DNA of 64,000 nt. Origin: Chitinophaga sp. CF418. GTDB taxonomy: Bacteria > Bacteroidota > Bacteroidia > Chitinophagales > Chitinophagaceae. Made by a program: the position numbers and the translations under genes. Shown here in pieces: positions 15,904-25,520 of the stretch (positions are counted from its first letter, which is position 1; each line of letters opens with the position of its first letter). The notes beneath the pieces are model-generated. The model saw only the letters and a list, made by a program, of their open reading frames with translations, did not search any database and was not told the origin of the DNA. The stretch lies in the NCBI RefSeq assembly GCF_900142925.1, contig NZ_FRCN01000017.1, positions 62,001-126,000 on the forward strand, written 5' to 3'.

Positions 15904-17439
15904 TTAACTTTTTTTCCATTTGACCTCATAGAGGTCCTTGCGCATATCCTTCTTTGTCTGTACGCTGCCAAAGGCGTTCAGCTCTTTCAGCAGCACCAGG
16001 TCCACATCCGCGATGACCACCATCTCTGTGTTGGCTGTGGCATCTGCTTTCACACCGGTAACGGGGAATGCAAAGTCAGAAGGTGTAAATACAGCACTCT
16101 GTGCATATTGCAGGTCCATGTTGTTCACCTTTGGCAGATTCCCGACACAACCTGCAATGGCCACGTAACACTCATTCTCGATTGCCCTGGCCTGTGCGCA
16201 GAACTTCACACGGTTGAAAGCATGCTGCGTATCAGTCAGGAAAGGTACAAACAATATTTGCATTCCCTGCTCTGACAATATACGTGAGGGTTCCGGGAAC
16301 TCCACATCATAACAGATCTGGATACCTATTTTTCCGCAATCTGTATCGAATGCCTTCAGCCTGTCGCCTCCCTTTACGCCCCAGGCATATACTTCACTGG
16401 GCGTTGGATGCATTTTGATATACTCTTCGTGTGTGCCATCACGACGGCAAAGGTAACAGATGTTGTACAGTGCCTCGTCAATGACAATCGGCATGCTGCC
16501 GCAAATGATATTCACGTTGTAAGACACTGCATGTTGAATGAACTGCTCTCTTAGCTGCTCTGTATACTTTGCCACTCCCCTGATGGCTCCCGCAGCATCC
16601 AGCTGACTGAATTCCGCCATCAGCGGAGCGTTGAACAGTTCGGGAAATACGACAAAGTCTGAACCATAATCGCTTACCGCATCAATAAAATATTCCACCT
16701 GTTGCATGAAGCCCTCCAGGCTCCCATAGTCGCGCATCTGCCATTGTACCAGCCCTATGCGCACAGTGGATTTATTGTAACGGATCGTGTCATGATCTTT
16801 TTCATAGTAGATATTATACCATTGCAGCAGCGTGGCAAAGCCTTTGGAGGCTTCGTCATGCGGAAGATAATTCTTCAGGATCTTCTTTACCTGGAAGTCG
16901 TTGGAGAACTGAAAAGTCAAAGTAGGATCATAGATCTCTTTATCACGTACTTTTTCGATATAGTCCCTGGGCGACATCTCATCAGCATATTTAAGATAAT
17001 TGGGTATACGGCCACCAGCCACGATACCGCTGAGGTTCAGTCTTTCGCAGAGGGTCTTGCGGGCATCGTACAATCGCCGGGCAAGTCGCCGGCCGCGATA
17101 ATCAGGATGTACGAAAACCTCAATACCGTAGAGGACATCCCCCTTACGGTCATGTGTGCTAAAAGTATAATAACCTGTTATTTGTTCATACGTATGTTCG
17201 TCACCGAATTTTCCATAATCAACGATGATAGACAATGCGCAGCCTACCACCTTATCGTTTACGGTAACGGCAATCTGTCCTTCGGGAAAAAGCTCCACCA
17301 GCCGGCGGATGGTGGGTTCGCGCCAGTAGCTGCCTTCCATGTCTGCGTATGCAGATACCATAGATTCTTTCAGGTCGAGATAATCTTCAGGAGTTAACTG
17401 CCTGATATCGATCGTTTCGGGAATATGTTTTGAAGTCAT
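15904..17439 (-). CDS. GNAT acetyltransferase fused to carbon-nitrogen hydrolase (nitrilase superfamily)
   Basis: A 511-residue cytoplasmic two-domain protein. Residues about 8-165 form a GNAT domain with the acetyl-CoA loop HPDYRGRRLARRLYDARK. Residues about 220-505 form a nitrilase-superfamily amidase with the Glu-Lys-Cys triad visible as VVFPELFNAP, YIKMHPTPSE and IGIQICYDVEFPE. The same arrangement occurs in Bacillus YhcX-type proteins whose substrate is unknown. I use the ATG at 17439 rather than the GTG at 17454, five codons upstream. It is divergent from the first glycosyltransferase of the exopolysaccharide locus. Confidence 0.88.
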   Translation of the reverse strand: MTSKHIPETIDIRQLTPEDYLDLKESMVSAYADMEGSYWREPTIRRLVELFPEGQIAVTVNDKVVGCALSIIVDYGKFGDEHTYEQITGYYTFSTHDRKGDVLYGIEVFVHPDYRGRRLARRLYDARKTLCERLNLSGIVAGGRIPNYLKYADEMSPRDYIEKVRDKEIYDPTLTFQFSNDFQVKKILKNYLPHDEASKGFATLLQWYNIYYEKDHDTIRYNKSTVRIGLVQWQMRDYGSLEGFMQQVEYFIDAVSDYGSDFVVFPELFNAPLMAEFSQLDAAGAIRGVAKYTEQLREQFIQHAVSYNVNIICGSMPIVIDEALYNICYLCRRDGTHEEYIKMHPTPSEVYAWGVKGGDRLKAFDTDCGKIGIQICYDVEFPEPSRILSEQGMQILFVPFLTDTQHAFNRVKFCAQARAIENECYVAIAGCVGNLPKVNNMDLQYAQSAVFTPSDFAFPVTGVKADATANTEMVVIADVDLVLLKELNAFGSVQTKKDMRKDLYEVKWKKS

Positions 17440-17498
17440 AAAATAATAGTTCACTTTTATCTTTTACTGCTGCTTTTCTATAATGTGAAAAAAGTAGC

Positions 17499-17506
17499 TA
17501 TATTTG
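17499..17506 (+). promoter_or_regulatory. -7 element TATATTTG upstream of the first EPS glycosyltransferase
   Basis: Matches TAnnTTTG, 67 bases before the GTG start at 17574. No clear -33 TTTG is seen. Confidence 0.5.
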
Positions 17507-17573
17507 AATCGTTTTTAGCCATGCTCCCTTGAGACCTCAATAAGTAATTATATCACCATAATTCTTAACTGCA

Positions 17574-18776
17574 GTGTCACTCATCAGGAACCGGGATATT
17601 GTTATCATTGGATTACAGCAGTGGTATACCCCAATAGGAAGTAATTGTAAGAATATAGCATTACAATTCGCGCGCCACAACCGTGTGTTGTATGTCAATT
17701 CACCGCTTGACCGGCGAACCATCCTACATCAAAAGGATGATCCCAATATCTCTTATCATCTCAGAACTTTACAGAAGAAAGAACCTGCGATCGTACCGGT
17801 TGGGGAAAATCTGTGGGCTTATTATCCTTCTTCTATACTTGAATCAATTAACTGGCTGCCGGCGAGGGCGCAGCCACTTTTCTCCTGGTTAAACAAACGG
17901 AACAACAGGAAGTTTGCAGGGAGCATTAAAGAAGCGCTCACAACATTGGGCTTCACTGACGTTATCCTCTTCAATGATAACGATATTTTCCGTGGTTTTT
18001 ACATGAAAGAATTGCTCAAACCGGCTACTTACATTTATTACAGCCGGGACTACCTGCTGGGCGTGGATTACTGGAAAAAACACGGAGAAAAACTGGAACC
18101 CCTGCATATCGCAAAAGCAGATGTAGCCCTGGCGAACTCCACCTATCTGACAGATATTCTTAAAAAATATAATCCGAACAGCTTTTATGTGGGGCAGGGA
18201 TGCGATCTCTCCCTGTTTGACGTAACACAACATTATGCTGTGCCTGCGGACCTGGCGAACATAAAAGGACCGCGAATAGGTTATGTGGGGTCATTGAATG
18301 CGCACCGGCTGGACCCGGCCATTATTGAGCATATTGCCAGGGAAAAAAGTGACTGGTCAATAGTACTGGTCGGGCCGGAGGATGAGTATTTTCAGCAATC
18401 TGTACTGCACCAGCTGCCTAATGTATATTTCCTGGGCCGGAAGGAGCTCAAAGACTTGCCGGCTTATATAAAGGCCTTTGATGTATGCATCAATCCACAG
18501 CAGGTGAACGTACTGACTGTAGGCAATTATCCACTAAAAATAGACGAATACCTCGCTTTAGGGAAACCGGTGGTAGCAACCGCCACCAGGACAATGGAAT
18601 ATTTCGATTCACACACCTATCTTGCCCGGAATGCAAATGAGTATGTTACACTGATCAGCAAGGCGCTTTCAGAAGATAGTCCTGCCCTGCAGGAAAAGCG
18701 CATTGCCTTTGCCCGCTCACATAGCTGGGAAAACTCCGTAACAGCCATTTATGAGGCAATATTAAATACCGCATGA
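17574..18776 (+). CDS. GT-B glycosyltransferase (GT4-like)
   Basis: A 400-residue glycosyltransferase with the two-lobed GT-B layout. The N-lobe starts DIVIIGLQQWYTPIGSNC; the C-lobe starts near residue 225 with RIGYVGSLNAHRLD and contains WSIVLVGPEDEYF and KIDEYLALGKPVVAT, where the Glu of the usual E(x7)E motif sits in IDEYLALG. The acceptor and donor sugars are unknown. It starts with GTG (no nearby ATG gives the full domain). The hexapeptide acetyltransferase starts four bases after its stop, so the pair is one operon within the exopolysaccharide locus. Confidence 0.85.
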   Translation: MSLIRNRDIVIIGLQQWYTPIGSNCKNIALQFARHNRVLYVNSPLDRRTILHQKDDPNISYHLRTLQKKEPAIVPVGENLWAYYPSSILESINWLPARAQPLFSWLNKRNNRKFAGSIKEALTTLGFTDVILFNDNDIFRGFYMKELLKPATYIYYSRDYLLGVDYWKKHGEKLEPLHIAKADVALANSTYLTDILKKYNPNSFYVGQGCDLSLFDVTQHYAVPADLANIKGPRIGYVGSLNAHRLDPAIIEHIAREKSDWSIVLVGPEDEYFQQSVLHQLPNVYFLGRKELKDLPAYIKAFDVCINPQQVNVLTVGNYPLKIDEYLALGKPVVATATRTMEYFDSHTYLARNANEYVTLISKALSEDSPALQEKRIAFARSHSWENSVTAIYEAILNTA

Positions 18777-18780
18777 CCAG

Positions 18781-19410
18781 ATGAGCACATTATTAAGCCT
18801 GAAAGAAAAGATCAAAAGTAATCCTGGCCTCAAACAATTTGCGCACCGCATGATAATGCCCAAGGGGCAGGCCAGGCCCCGTTTATGGGTAAGACTGGTG
18901 GTGAACCGCTTTGTACATAAAAGAGGGAAAGGCGCTATAGTGCGCCGTTATACCCGGCTGGACGTATTCCCCTTCAATAACTTTACACTGGGCGCTAAGT
19001 CCATCATTGAGGATTTCGCCACCGTCAATAACGGGATGGGCGATGTAATTATCGGCAACAATGTACAGGTGGGTATGGGAAATGTGCTGATAGGTCCCGT
19101 TACTATTGGCGACAATGTGATCATTGCTCAGAATGTGGTGATGTCGGGACTCAATCATGGCTACCAGGATATTACTGTTCCCATTGGCATGCAGCCTTGT
19201 ACAACGGGAGAGATCAACATTGGCGCCGACAGCTGGATCGGTGCAAATGCCGTGATCACTGCGGGCACAAAAATAGGAGAACATGCCGTGGTAGCAGCGG
19301 GTAGCGTTGTTACCAGGAATGTTCCCCCATTCAGCATTGTAGCCGGGAATCCTGCAAGAATCATCAAGCAGTATAACCCGGCTACAAAATTGTGGGAAAA
19401 GGTCCCCTGA
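18781..19410 (+). CDS. Left-handed beta-helix (hexapeptide) O-acetyltransferase
   Basis: A 209-residue acetyltransferase of the WbbJ/maltose-acetyltransferase type. Hexapeptide repeats run from about residue 70 to 190 (IIGNNVQVGMGNVLIGP, INIGADSWIGANAVI, KIGEHAVVAAGSVV). The catalytic His is likely in SGLNHGYQD (about residue 125), and the C-terminal loop IVAGNPARIIKQY is typical of the family. It probably transfers acetyl from acetyl-CoA to a sugar in the cytoplasm while the repeat unit is being built. It follows the glycosyltransferase by four bases and is convergent with the 1395-residue esterase gene, separated by four bases. Confidence 0.9.
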   Translation: MSTLLSLKEKIKSNPGLKQFAHRMIMPKGQARPRLWVRLVVNRFVHKRGKGAIVRRYTRLDVFPFNNFTLGAKSIIEDFATVNNGMGDVIIGNNVQVGMGNVLIGPVTIGDNVIIAQNVVMSGLNHGYQDITVPIGMQPCTTGEINIGADSWIGANAVITAGTKIGEHAVVAAGSVVTRNVPPFSIVAGNPARIIKQYNPATKLWEKVP

Positions 19411-19414
19411 TCTC

Positions 19415-22400
19415 TTAATTAGCCTTTATAAACTTCGTACTCCATTTATAAGTGCTGTTCTTGTATGTGACCTGCAGGATGTATGTACCTGCTGGCAGAG
19501 ATGATACATCCAGCGATTGCTGCAGGTTATCTCCTGCCGGCAGTACATAACTCTTCATGGCCTTACCCGACATATTGAAGATGGTAATAGTACCCTGTGT
19601 AGCGTCCTTCATACGTTGTTTTAAGTACAAGGTGCTGACAACCGGGTTCGGATAAGTCGTGATCTCAGGGATGAACGGATCTCCATCCGCATCAAGCACG
19701 GTCACTTCGAAAGTAGAGCGGTTGCTCAGATTATTGGCATCGGTTACGATCAGTTCAAATACATAGCTGCCAGGGAATGTCATACCGGAGATCTTCGTGC
19801 TCTTCGCATTCGGAGCAGAGAAAACAGCCTGCAGCGGACCATATACCTGTTTCCATGCGTAGGAAGTAATGGTGCTGTTAATAGCATAAGAGGCACTACC
19901 ATCAGCATTCATGCTTTCTACCGGCAACTTAAGCGTCAGGTCGCCCTGCGTGCGGGCTACAGGCGCCTTATCATTATTATCGTCAGTTTTAGCCGGCAAT
20001 ACCTTTACTGTTATCTTGTCTGTGGCAGTAGCCTTGCTATTGTCTGTTACAGTCAGTTCGAACACATAAGTACCTTCTGTCAAATCAGACACCACATTGA
20101 TGATCCCCTGTGAATTGGAGAAGTGAACATCTTTACCGGAAGTCTTCAGCCAGCGGTAGTTGGTGATCACGCCGTCTGCATCGGAAGAAGCTGCTCCGTT
20201 CAGGATGACACTGTTCACCGGCAATGTGATGGTTACATCAGCACCGGCATTGGCAACAGGGGCTTTATTGGTAGCAGGAGCCGAACCTTTCACCACTACT
20301 CTCATTGTATCAGTATCGATCATATTATCATCGTCGGCAACGGTGAGCGTCAGTACATAAGTACCCTGTACCAGGTCTGTTGCCCTGGTAACAGCCACAT
20401 TGGACTGTGTGAAGGTACCACCGGAAGGACCGCTCAGCTTCCTCCATGCATATTTTACGATCTTACCGTCTGCATCTTTGGAGGCACTTCCGTTCAGGTC
20501 TACTGTATTGTTTGGCAGTGTGATGGTCTGGTCAGGTCCGGCATTTGCAACAGGCGCTCTATCAGCCGGTGAAAGATTCACTCTCACCACCACGTTGGCA
20601 GTGCCTGTAGCGTTGTCGTCGTCGGTGACAGTCAGCGCGAATGTGTAGGTACCGCCTACCAGGCCTGTTACTGTCGTTTTAGCCTGGTTAGCACTGGTGA
20701 CTACGCCACCGGCAGCAGGTCCGCTTATTTTCTTCCACGCATATTTCACGATCTTACCGTCTGCATCTTTGGAAGCAGAACCGTCGAGCGTTACTGTACT
20801 GGTTGGTAATGTAATACTCTGCATGGTACCCGCAGTGGCCACTGGCGCCTTATTCGGTTGTGCAACAGGGTTTACAGTTACCGTCACATTTGCAGTAGCT
20901 GTTGCGTTATCATCATCAGTCACGGTCAGGGAGAATACATAAGTACCAGTCACAAGACCTGTTGCCGTAGTTTTAGCTAAAGTAGCACTGGAGAATGTAC
21001 CGCCAGCAGGACCACTTACTTTCTTCCAGGCGTATCTGGTGATCTTACCGTCAGCATCTTTGGAAGCTGAACCATCCAGCGCTGCTGTATTTACAGGCAG
21101 CGTAATGGTGGTATTGGCGCCTGCATTTGCTACAGGTGCTTTGTTAGCTGCCGCAGGATTTACTTTTACAATAATACTGTCTATGTCTGTAGCCGACTTG
21201 TTATCTGTAACGGTCAGTGTGAAGATGTAAGTACCCGCAGTCAGTCCGGTTACGCTAGTTGTAGCAGTTGCTGCATTAGTGATTGTTCCTCCGGCTGGTC
21301 CGGACAGTTTTGCCCATACATATTTGCTGATCTTACCATCTGCATCTGTGGAAGCAGCGGCATCGAGTGTTACGGTATTTGTTGGCAGGGTGATGGTAAT
21401 ATCCTTACCGGCATTGGCCACCGGGTTATCGTTACCGTTGCCCGGACCAGCAGGTCCCTGGTACTCATAGGCGCCCACATCAAAGCCCTTGTTCACAGGG
21501 CGTTTGTTCCCGTCAAGGTCATCTGCCAGCCCCAGGTCTGCCACCGATTTACCTTCATCAATAGCTTTCGATTTACTTGCAAGGTGCAGATCGCCACCGG
21601 CAACGTTGACCACTAGCTTACCTGCATTTGCAGTGGTAGAGAACAGGTTATTGCCGTAGTCGAATTTAATATTCTGCGCTCCCCTGATGTAAATACCATC
21701 AGTAGGATAGCTGCCTCCCAAAGACTTCTCGATTATCAGGTTGTTGTACACCTTATGGCCGATAGTGGTCAGGTAAGCGTATATCTTAATACCGCTATTG
21801 CCGGTGTTATAGATCGTGTTATTGTAGATGTATGCGGTGACAGGTTCCAGGATCAGCTTATCTGCCACCTGGATACCTTCACCGTTCTCTACGTTGGAAA
21901 CTGTATTATTGTATACATAAGAAATGCCGGATCCAAATAAGGCAATACCAGGCAGATAACCATTGTCAACAACGTTATCATATAGCCTCACACGGGAGCC
22001 GCCCCCCATCAGCATGCCGTAGCTCTGTGCATCCAGTTTGTTGGTGCCATAGTTACGGACAACATTGTTGTGTACCCTATTGTCTCCCATATCTGCCATG
22101 GCTACCTGGATACCATCCTGGCCCATGTACTGGAGGTCATTGTCGTATACTTCCAGGTCTTGTATATGGTGGGATTTGATGCCTTTACAAAGGGCATAAT
22201 CCATGATGTAGTGTGTGTTACCGATATAGAACCCTTCATAGGCAGCATAGCGACCTTTGATATGGTGGATCTTTACATTTTTCATCAGGTATTTACCTTC
22301 CCAGAACTGAGGATTGTCGCACTCCTGGGTGGTCTTGGCTACTATAAAGGAGCCTACGTCGTGGATATAGAAGTTGTGGACGTCAATATCGGAGCTGCCT

Positions 22401-23602
22401 GAGCCCAGGTACATTCCCTGCATTTTAACACCAATCAGGTTCTGACCATTTACATCAAAGCCGTATTCAACACCGGGAGTACCGGAACCTGTGATATGCA
22501 GGTATTTGCCACCCATGATGCCGAAGGAAACATCTGTTTTCAGGGTCTTGATACCTGTTCTTACCACACCGCCGCAGTTGGTGATAACGATCGGTTTAGC
22601 GGCGGTACCTACCAGGTTACCCAGCTGTATGAACTCGTAGTCGCCCGCGGGAATACAGAGTGTATCACCCGGATTCAGTTTGAAGGCGCTCATGGCGTCC
22701 GTATAGTACATGCCAAAGCCGATGTTAGGCTTCGCCATCACTTTCTTATTGCCTGAAGGAGGTGGAGCAGGCGGACTGGAAACAGGCGTCCCCTTCTCAT
22801 ACTGCAGCATCCACTCATATACATTCATGCCATTCTCCCTATAGTCAGGATCATAGGCTTTGGACCATGCATCATGTCCTTTTGCGTCGAAAATGGTGAG
22901 TTTGGGTTCAGGGTTTGGAGCCGGGGAATAAGCGTCAATCATGGATACCCAGTCCCTGGAATATTGTGAAGGTACCATGGGGTCGTCTTCATTATGAAGG
23001 AACCACATCGGTACATCGTTTTTAGCTACTGTGTTGGGAGCTCTCGGTAGTTGTTTCGGGTTCATATTACCCGCAATAGGCACAACGGCAGCGGGGATCT
23101 GGGCATAGGAATCGCCTGCACTTGCAAAATCTTCCGTAACACCGCCTCCCATGCTCAAACCGGTTATATAGATACGTTTACTATCAATCCTGAATTTGCC
23201 TTTCAGATAGTTGATCAGGCTTAATACATCTACCGGGGCGGGAATTTTCTCAAACTGAGGAGCTGCTACAATAAATGAAAAAGATTTGCCTTTGACTTTA
23301 AATGAGGTGGGAAATGTTCCGTTTTCAATGAGCTTGGGTATGCCATTCCTCAGCACAGCCGGCAGCTGTGTAGTACCGTTTCCCAGTTCTCCTATCCCAT
23401 GAATGAAGATCAGCAGTGGAAAAGATTCATTGCTGCCTGCATAGGATGGTGGAACGTATTCGTAATACCCCCCGGAATTTGTAACATTAGTTCCGGCTAA
23501 TGATACCGCTTTCATTTGAGCGGTTGCGGCTAGCGTTGTGTACAGCATCACTGTAAGGCATACAGTGAACATTCTGAACAAAGTCGTGTACAAATGTTTC
23601 AT
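19415..23602 (-). CDS. T9SS-secreted esterase / parallel beta-helix / six-PKD protein
   Basis: A 1395-residue secreted modular protein. Residues 1-29 are a signal peptide. Residues about 40-270 form an alpha/beta hydrolase of the PHB-depolymerase/feruloyl-esterase type, with oxyanion region FIHGIGELG, nucleophile Ser150 in GLSMGGG, an acidic candidate in HNEDDPMV and His243 in KGHDAW. After a proline linker, residues 290-710 form a right-handed beta-helix with many Asn-rich turns, as in polysaccharide lyases and epimerases. Six PKD-like units follow (starts near 726, 823, 919, 1016, 1114, 1212), and residues 1316-1395 are a type A T9SS sorting domain (TTYPNPVVSTLYL, AGTYILQVTY). The context suggests it binds and de-esterifies, and perhaps cleaves, the polysaccharide made by this locus. 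Confidence 0.9.
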   Translation of the reverse strand: MKHLYTTLFRMFTVCLTVMLYTTLAATAQMKAVSLAGTNVTNSGGYYEYVPPSYAGSNESFPLLIFIHGIGELGNGTTQLPAVLRNGIPKLIENGTFPTSFKVKGKSFSFIVAAPQFEKIPAPVDVLSLINYLKGKFRIDSKRIYITGLSMGGGVTEDFASAGDSYAQIPAAVVPIAGNMNPKQLPRAPNTVAKNDVPMWFLHNEDDPMVPSQYSRDWVSMIDAYSPAPNPEPKLTIFDAKGHDAWSKAYDPDYRENGMNVYEWMLQYEKGTPVSSPPAPPPSGNKKVMAKPNIGFGMYYTDAMSAFKLNPGDTLCIPAGDYEFIQLGNLVGTAAKPIVITNCGGVVRTGIKTLKTDVSFGIMGGKYLHITGSGTPGVEYGFDVNGQNLIGVKMQGMYLGSGSSDIDVHNFYIHDVGSFIVAKTTQECDNPQFWEGKYLMKNVKIHHIKGRYAAYEGFYIGNTHYIMDYALCKGIKSHHIQDLEVYDNDLQYMGQDGIQVAMADMGDNRVHNNVVRNYGTNKLDAQSYGMLMGGGSRVRLYDNVVDNGYLPGIALFGSGISYVYNNTVSNVENGEGIQVADKLILEPVTAYIYNNTIYNTGNSGIKIYAYLTTIGHKVYNNLIIEKSLGGSYPTDGIYIRGAQNIKFDYGNNLFSTTANAGKLVVNVAGGDLHLASKSKAIDEGKSVADLGLADDLDGNKRPVNKGFDVGAYEYQGPAGPGNGNDNPVANAGKDITITLPTNTVTLDAAASTDADGKISKYVWAKLSGPAGGTITNAATATTSVTGLTAGTYIFTLTVTDNKSATDIDSIIVKVNPAAANKAPVANAGANTTITLPVNTAALDGSASKDADGKITRYAWKKVSGPAGGTFSSATLAKTTATGLVTGTYVFSLTVTDDDNATATANVTVTVNPVAQPNKAPVATAGTMQSITLPTSTVTLDGSASKDADGKIVKYAWKKISGPAAGGVVTSANQAKTTVTGLVGGTYTFALTVTDDDNATGTANVVVRVNLSPADRAPVANAGPDQTITLPNNTVDLNGSASKDADGKIVKYAWRKLSGPSGGTFTQSNVAVTRATDLVQGTYVLTLTVADDDNMIDTDTMRVVVKGSAPATNKAPVANAGADVTITLPVNSVILNGAASSDADGVITNYRWLKTSGKDVHFSNSQGIINVVSDLTEGTYVFELTVTDNSKATATDKITVKVLPAKTDDNNDKAPVARTQGDLTLKLPVESMNADGSASYAINSTITSYAWKQVYGPLQAVFSAPNAKSTKISGMTFPGSYVFELIVTDANNLSNRSTFEVTVLDADGDPFIPEITTYPNPVVSTLYLKQRMKDATQGTITIFNMSGKAMKSYVLPAGDNLQQSLDVSSLPAGTYILQVTYKNSTYKWSTKFIKAN
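19694..21427 (-). repeat. Six tandem PKD-coding units, four with near-identical DNA
   Basis: The units are about 270-290 bp long. The sequence gatcttaccgtctgcatctt or a close variant recurs at 20459, 20750, 21041 and 21329, spacings of 291, 291 and 288 bp, showing recent duplication or homogenisation. The first and last units are more divergent. Confidence 0.85.
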
Positions 23603-24116
23603 CAGTCAGGTTTTTCAATTTATCATATATGGTGTGCCTCGAGGGGGTCAGCCCCTGTTTCTAAAAAAATGACAAAGCGATCAGTTGAAAATGGGTAAGT
23701 CACGCCGGATGTAATCGTGTACGTTGTCCCACAGAGGTCTCGTCAAGGTCGTCGTGATGGTCCGTTTACTCACCTGGTTCTTCATAAGGGCGTCTGATTA
23801 TTGCTTGTGTGTCCCAATCATCTGATATTCTTCTACTTCTTAGATATTCTTCAAGATCCCGCGGCAAAGTACAATAATTTCACTATCAAATAGAATATTT
23901 TTTATATGTAATTATATTAATTAATAAAGCGTTATAAAAACTAATACGTAAGGAAATAGAAAATATAATATTGCCGGGGCCGGGTGAAATTAAATTTTGT
24001 CAGACATTTACATTATGGTAATATTGTAGCCACCGGAATACACCTTTCCCCAATAATCTTATCCTGTACAAAGACCGCACAAGATTTCAATTCATTGGTT
24101 TTATATCAAAAAATAC
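23603..24116. other. Intergenic region between divergent esterase and flippase genes
   Basis: No credible gene is present. The 270 bases next to the esterase gene have mixed composition and may be its long leader. The part from 23880 to 24000 is strongly AT-rich, as expected for divergent promoters. On the minus strand GTACTTTGCC near 23870 is one base short of the TAnnTTTG consensus, so I do not call it as a promoter. Confidence 0.4.
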
Positions 24117-25454
24117 ATGGGATTTAAATTATTATCGGTATTTAACAACAGGCATTTTCACTCCTTATTAGGTAATCTAGTCTCTGCTTTCCTGAACGTC
24201 CTATCATTTGCCATTCTTGTTCGTTTACTATCGCTTTCCGCTTTCGGGGAATGGGTATTGTTTATAGGCACTTACACGGTACTTGATCAGATCCGAACGG
24301 CATTGCTGCAATCGGGCATCATAAAATTCTATACCGGTGTAGATGAAGAAACCGGGCGGGAAGTTGCAGGCAGCGCATGGTACCTCGTGCTCATTTTAAC
24401 GGGCATTTACCTGCTTTTAAATCTCATTGCAGGACTTATACTATACAACTTTTTCGATGAAACCTGGCGCTTTTTTATGCGTTGGCTGGGCCTTATGATG
24501 GTGGTATCTGTTCCGTTCAATGTGGCCAGCTGGTTCCTGCAGGCGGAGCACCGTTTTGACAAGATATTGCAGATACGTTTCTGGCAGAACGGAGGCTTCC
24601 TGGTAGTAATAGTATTGTTTCACCTTTTCGGCACCGTTACCCTCCCCCACGTATTGGTTGCATACATGACGGGACTGGCGGCTACCAGCGGCTTTACGCT
24701 GATAAAAGGATGGACCAAGGTGCGTACGGTCGTACACAGCACTAAAAAGCAGGTGATCATACTGGTAAAATACGGCTGGCTCATTGTAGGCAGCATGATC
24801 TCTTCCGGTTTCCTCAATTACTCAGATAATTTCCTGATCCGTACCATGATCAGCCCCGCGGCAGTAGCTATTTACAGTATTCCGCAGAAGTTCATGGAGG
24901 TAATAGAGATCATCCTCCGCAGTTTTGTAGCTACAGCACAGCCTACACTTTCCGGGGCAGCCAACAGGAATGACTGGCCGGAGGTATCACGGGCCTTCAG
25001 CCGCTATACGGGCGTTGTCAGCATTGTAATCATTCCTTTTATTATTGGCATGATCCTCTTTACCAAGCCCCTGATCATCATACTGGCAGGCCGTGCATAC
25101 ATACCTGCAACAGATGTGGTGCGCATCTTCCTGCTGTGTGCTTTTCTCTACCCTATTGATCGCTTTATCGGAGTGGCCCTGGATATGATCAACCGGCCCC
25201 TGACCAATTTCTATAAGAACTTCATAAAACTGGTGCTGAATATCATTGGCGATGTTGTCTTCATAGTGCTCTTCCACGATGTGCGCTGGGTAGCATTCGG
25301 TTCGCTGCTGAATATGATCATTTGTGTGGTGATAGGTTATTATATGCTGAAGAAATATGTGCCGTTCACGACGGGCGAGATTATCCGGTTAGGATGGGCG
25401 GAATGCCTGGTGATGTTAGAGAAGGTGAGCGGGAAACTGCGGCTGGTGAAATAA
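24117..25454 (+). CDS. Wzx-type polysaccharide flippase (MATE/MVF superfamily)
   Basis: A 445-residue polytopic inner-membrane protein with about twelve to fourteen hydrophobic segments. The N-terminal pattern LGNLVSAFLNVLSFAILVRLL followed by SAFGEWVLFIGTYTVLDQIR is typical of polysaccharide biosynthesis flippases (PF01943/PF13440), which move lipid-linked repeat units to the periplasmic face. It is transcribed alone, divergent from the secreted esterase and convergent with a lipoprotein, with a bidirectional terminator at 25465. It is the only flippase candidate in the locus. Sugar specificity cannot be read from sequence. Confidence 0.88.
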   Translation: MGFKLLSVFNNRHFHSLLGNLVSAFLNVLSFAILVRLLSLSAFGEWVLFIGTYTVLDQIRTALLQSGIIKFYTGVDEETGREVAGSAWYLVLILTGIYLLLNLIAGLILYNFFDETWRFFMRWLGLMMVVSVPFNVASWFLQAEHRFDKILQIRFWQNGGFLVVIVLFHLFGTVTLPHVLVAYMTGLAATSGFTLIKGWTKVRTVVHSTKKQVIILVKYGWLIVGSMISSGFLNYSDNFLIRTMISPAAVAIYSIPQKFMEVIEIILRSFVATAQPTLSGAANRNDWPEVSRAFSRYTGVVSIVIIPFIIGMILFTKPLIIILAGRAYIPATDVVRIFLLCAFLYPIDRFIGVALDMINRPLTNFYKNFIKLVLNIIGDVVFIVLFHDVRWVAFGSLLNMIICVVIGYYMLKKYVPFTTGEIIRLGWAECLVMLEKVSGKLRLVK

Positions 25455-25464
25455 TTGTAGCAGG

Positions 25465-25498
25465 GTTGCCTGTTTCCTGACAGAAAGAAACAGGCAAC
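25465..25498. terminator. Hairpin terminator between flippase and lipoprotein genes
   Basis: GTTGCCTGTTTC (25465-25476) and GAAACAGGCAAC (25487-25498) form a perfect 12-bp stem with a 10-nt loop between convergent genes. The T run after it is short. Confidence 0.7.
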
Positions 25499-25520
25499 AT
25501 TGCTTATGAATTTATAACGA

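Noticed and set aside
19694..21427. Possible CRISPR or other spaced DNA repeat array
   Set aside because: The period is about 290 bp, the repeats are coding and in frame, and no short direct repeats with unique spacers are present.
20123..21470. Series of plus-strand frames with similar sequences, suggestive of small repeated proteins
   Set aside because: They are antisense copies of the PKD repeats and resemble each other only because the repeats do.
23860..23880. Promoter for the 1395-residue esterase gene (GTACTTTG on the minus strand)
   Set aside because: Spacing between TA and TTTG is one base short of the consensus and no -33 element was found.
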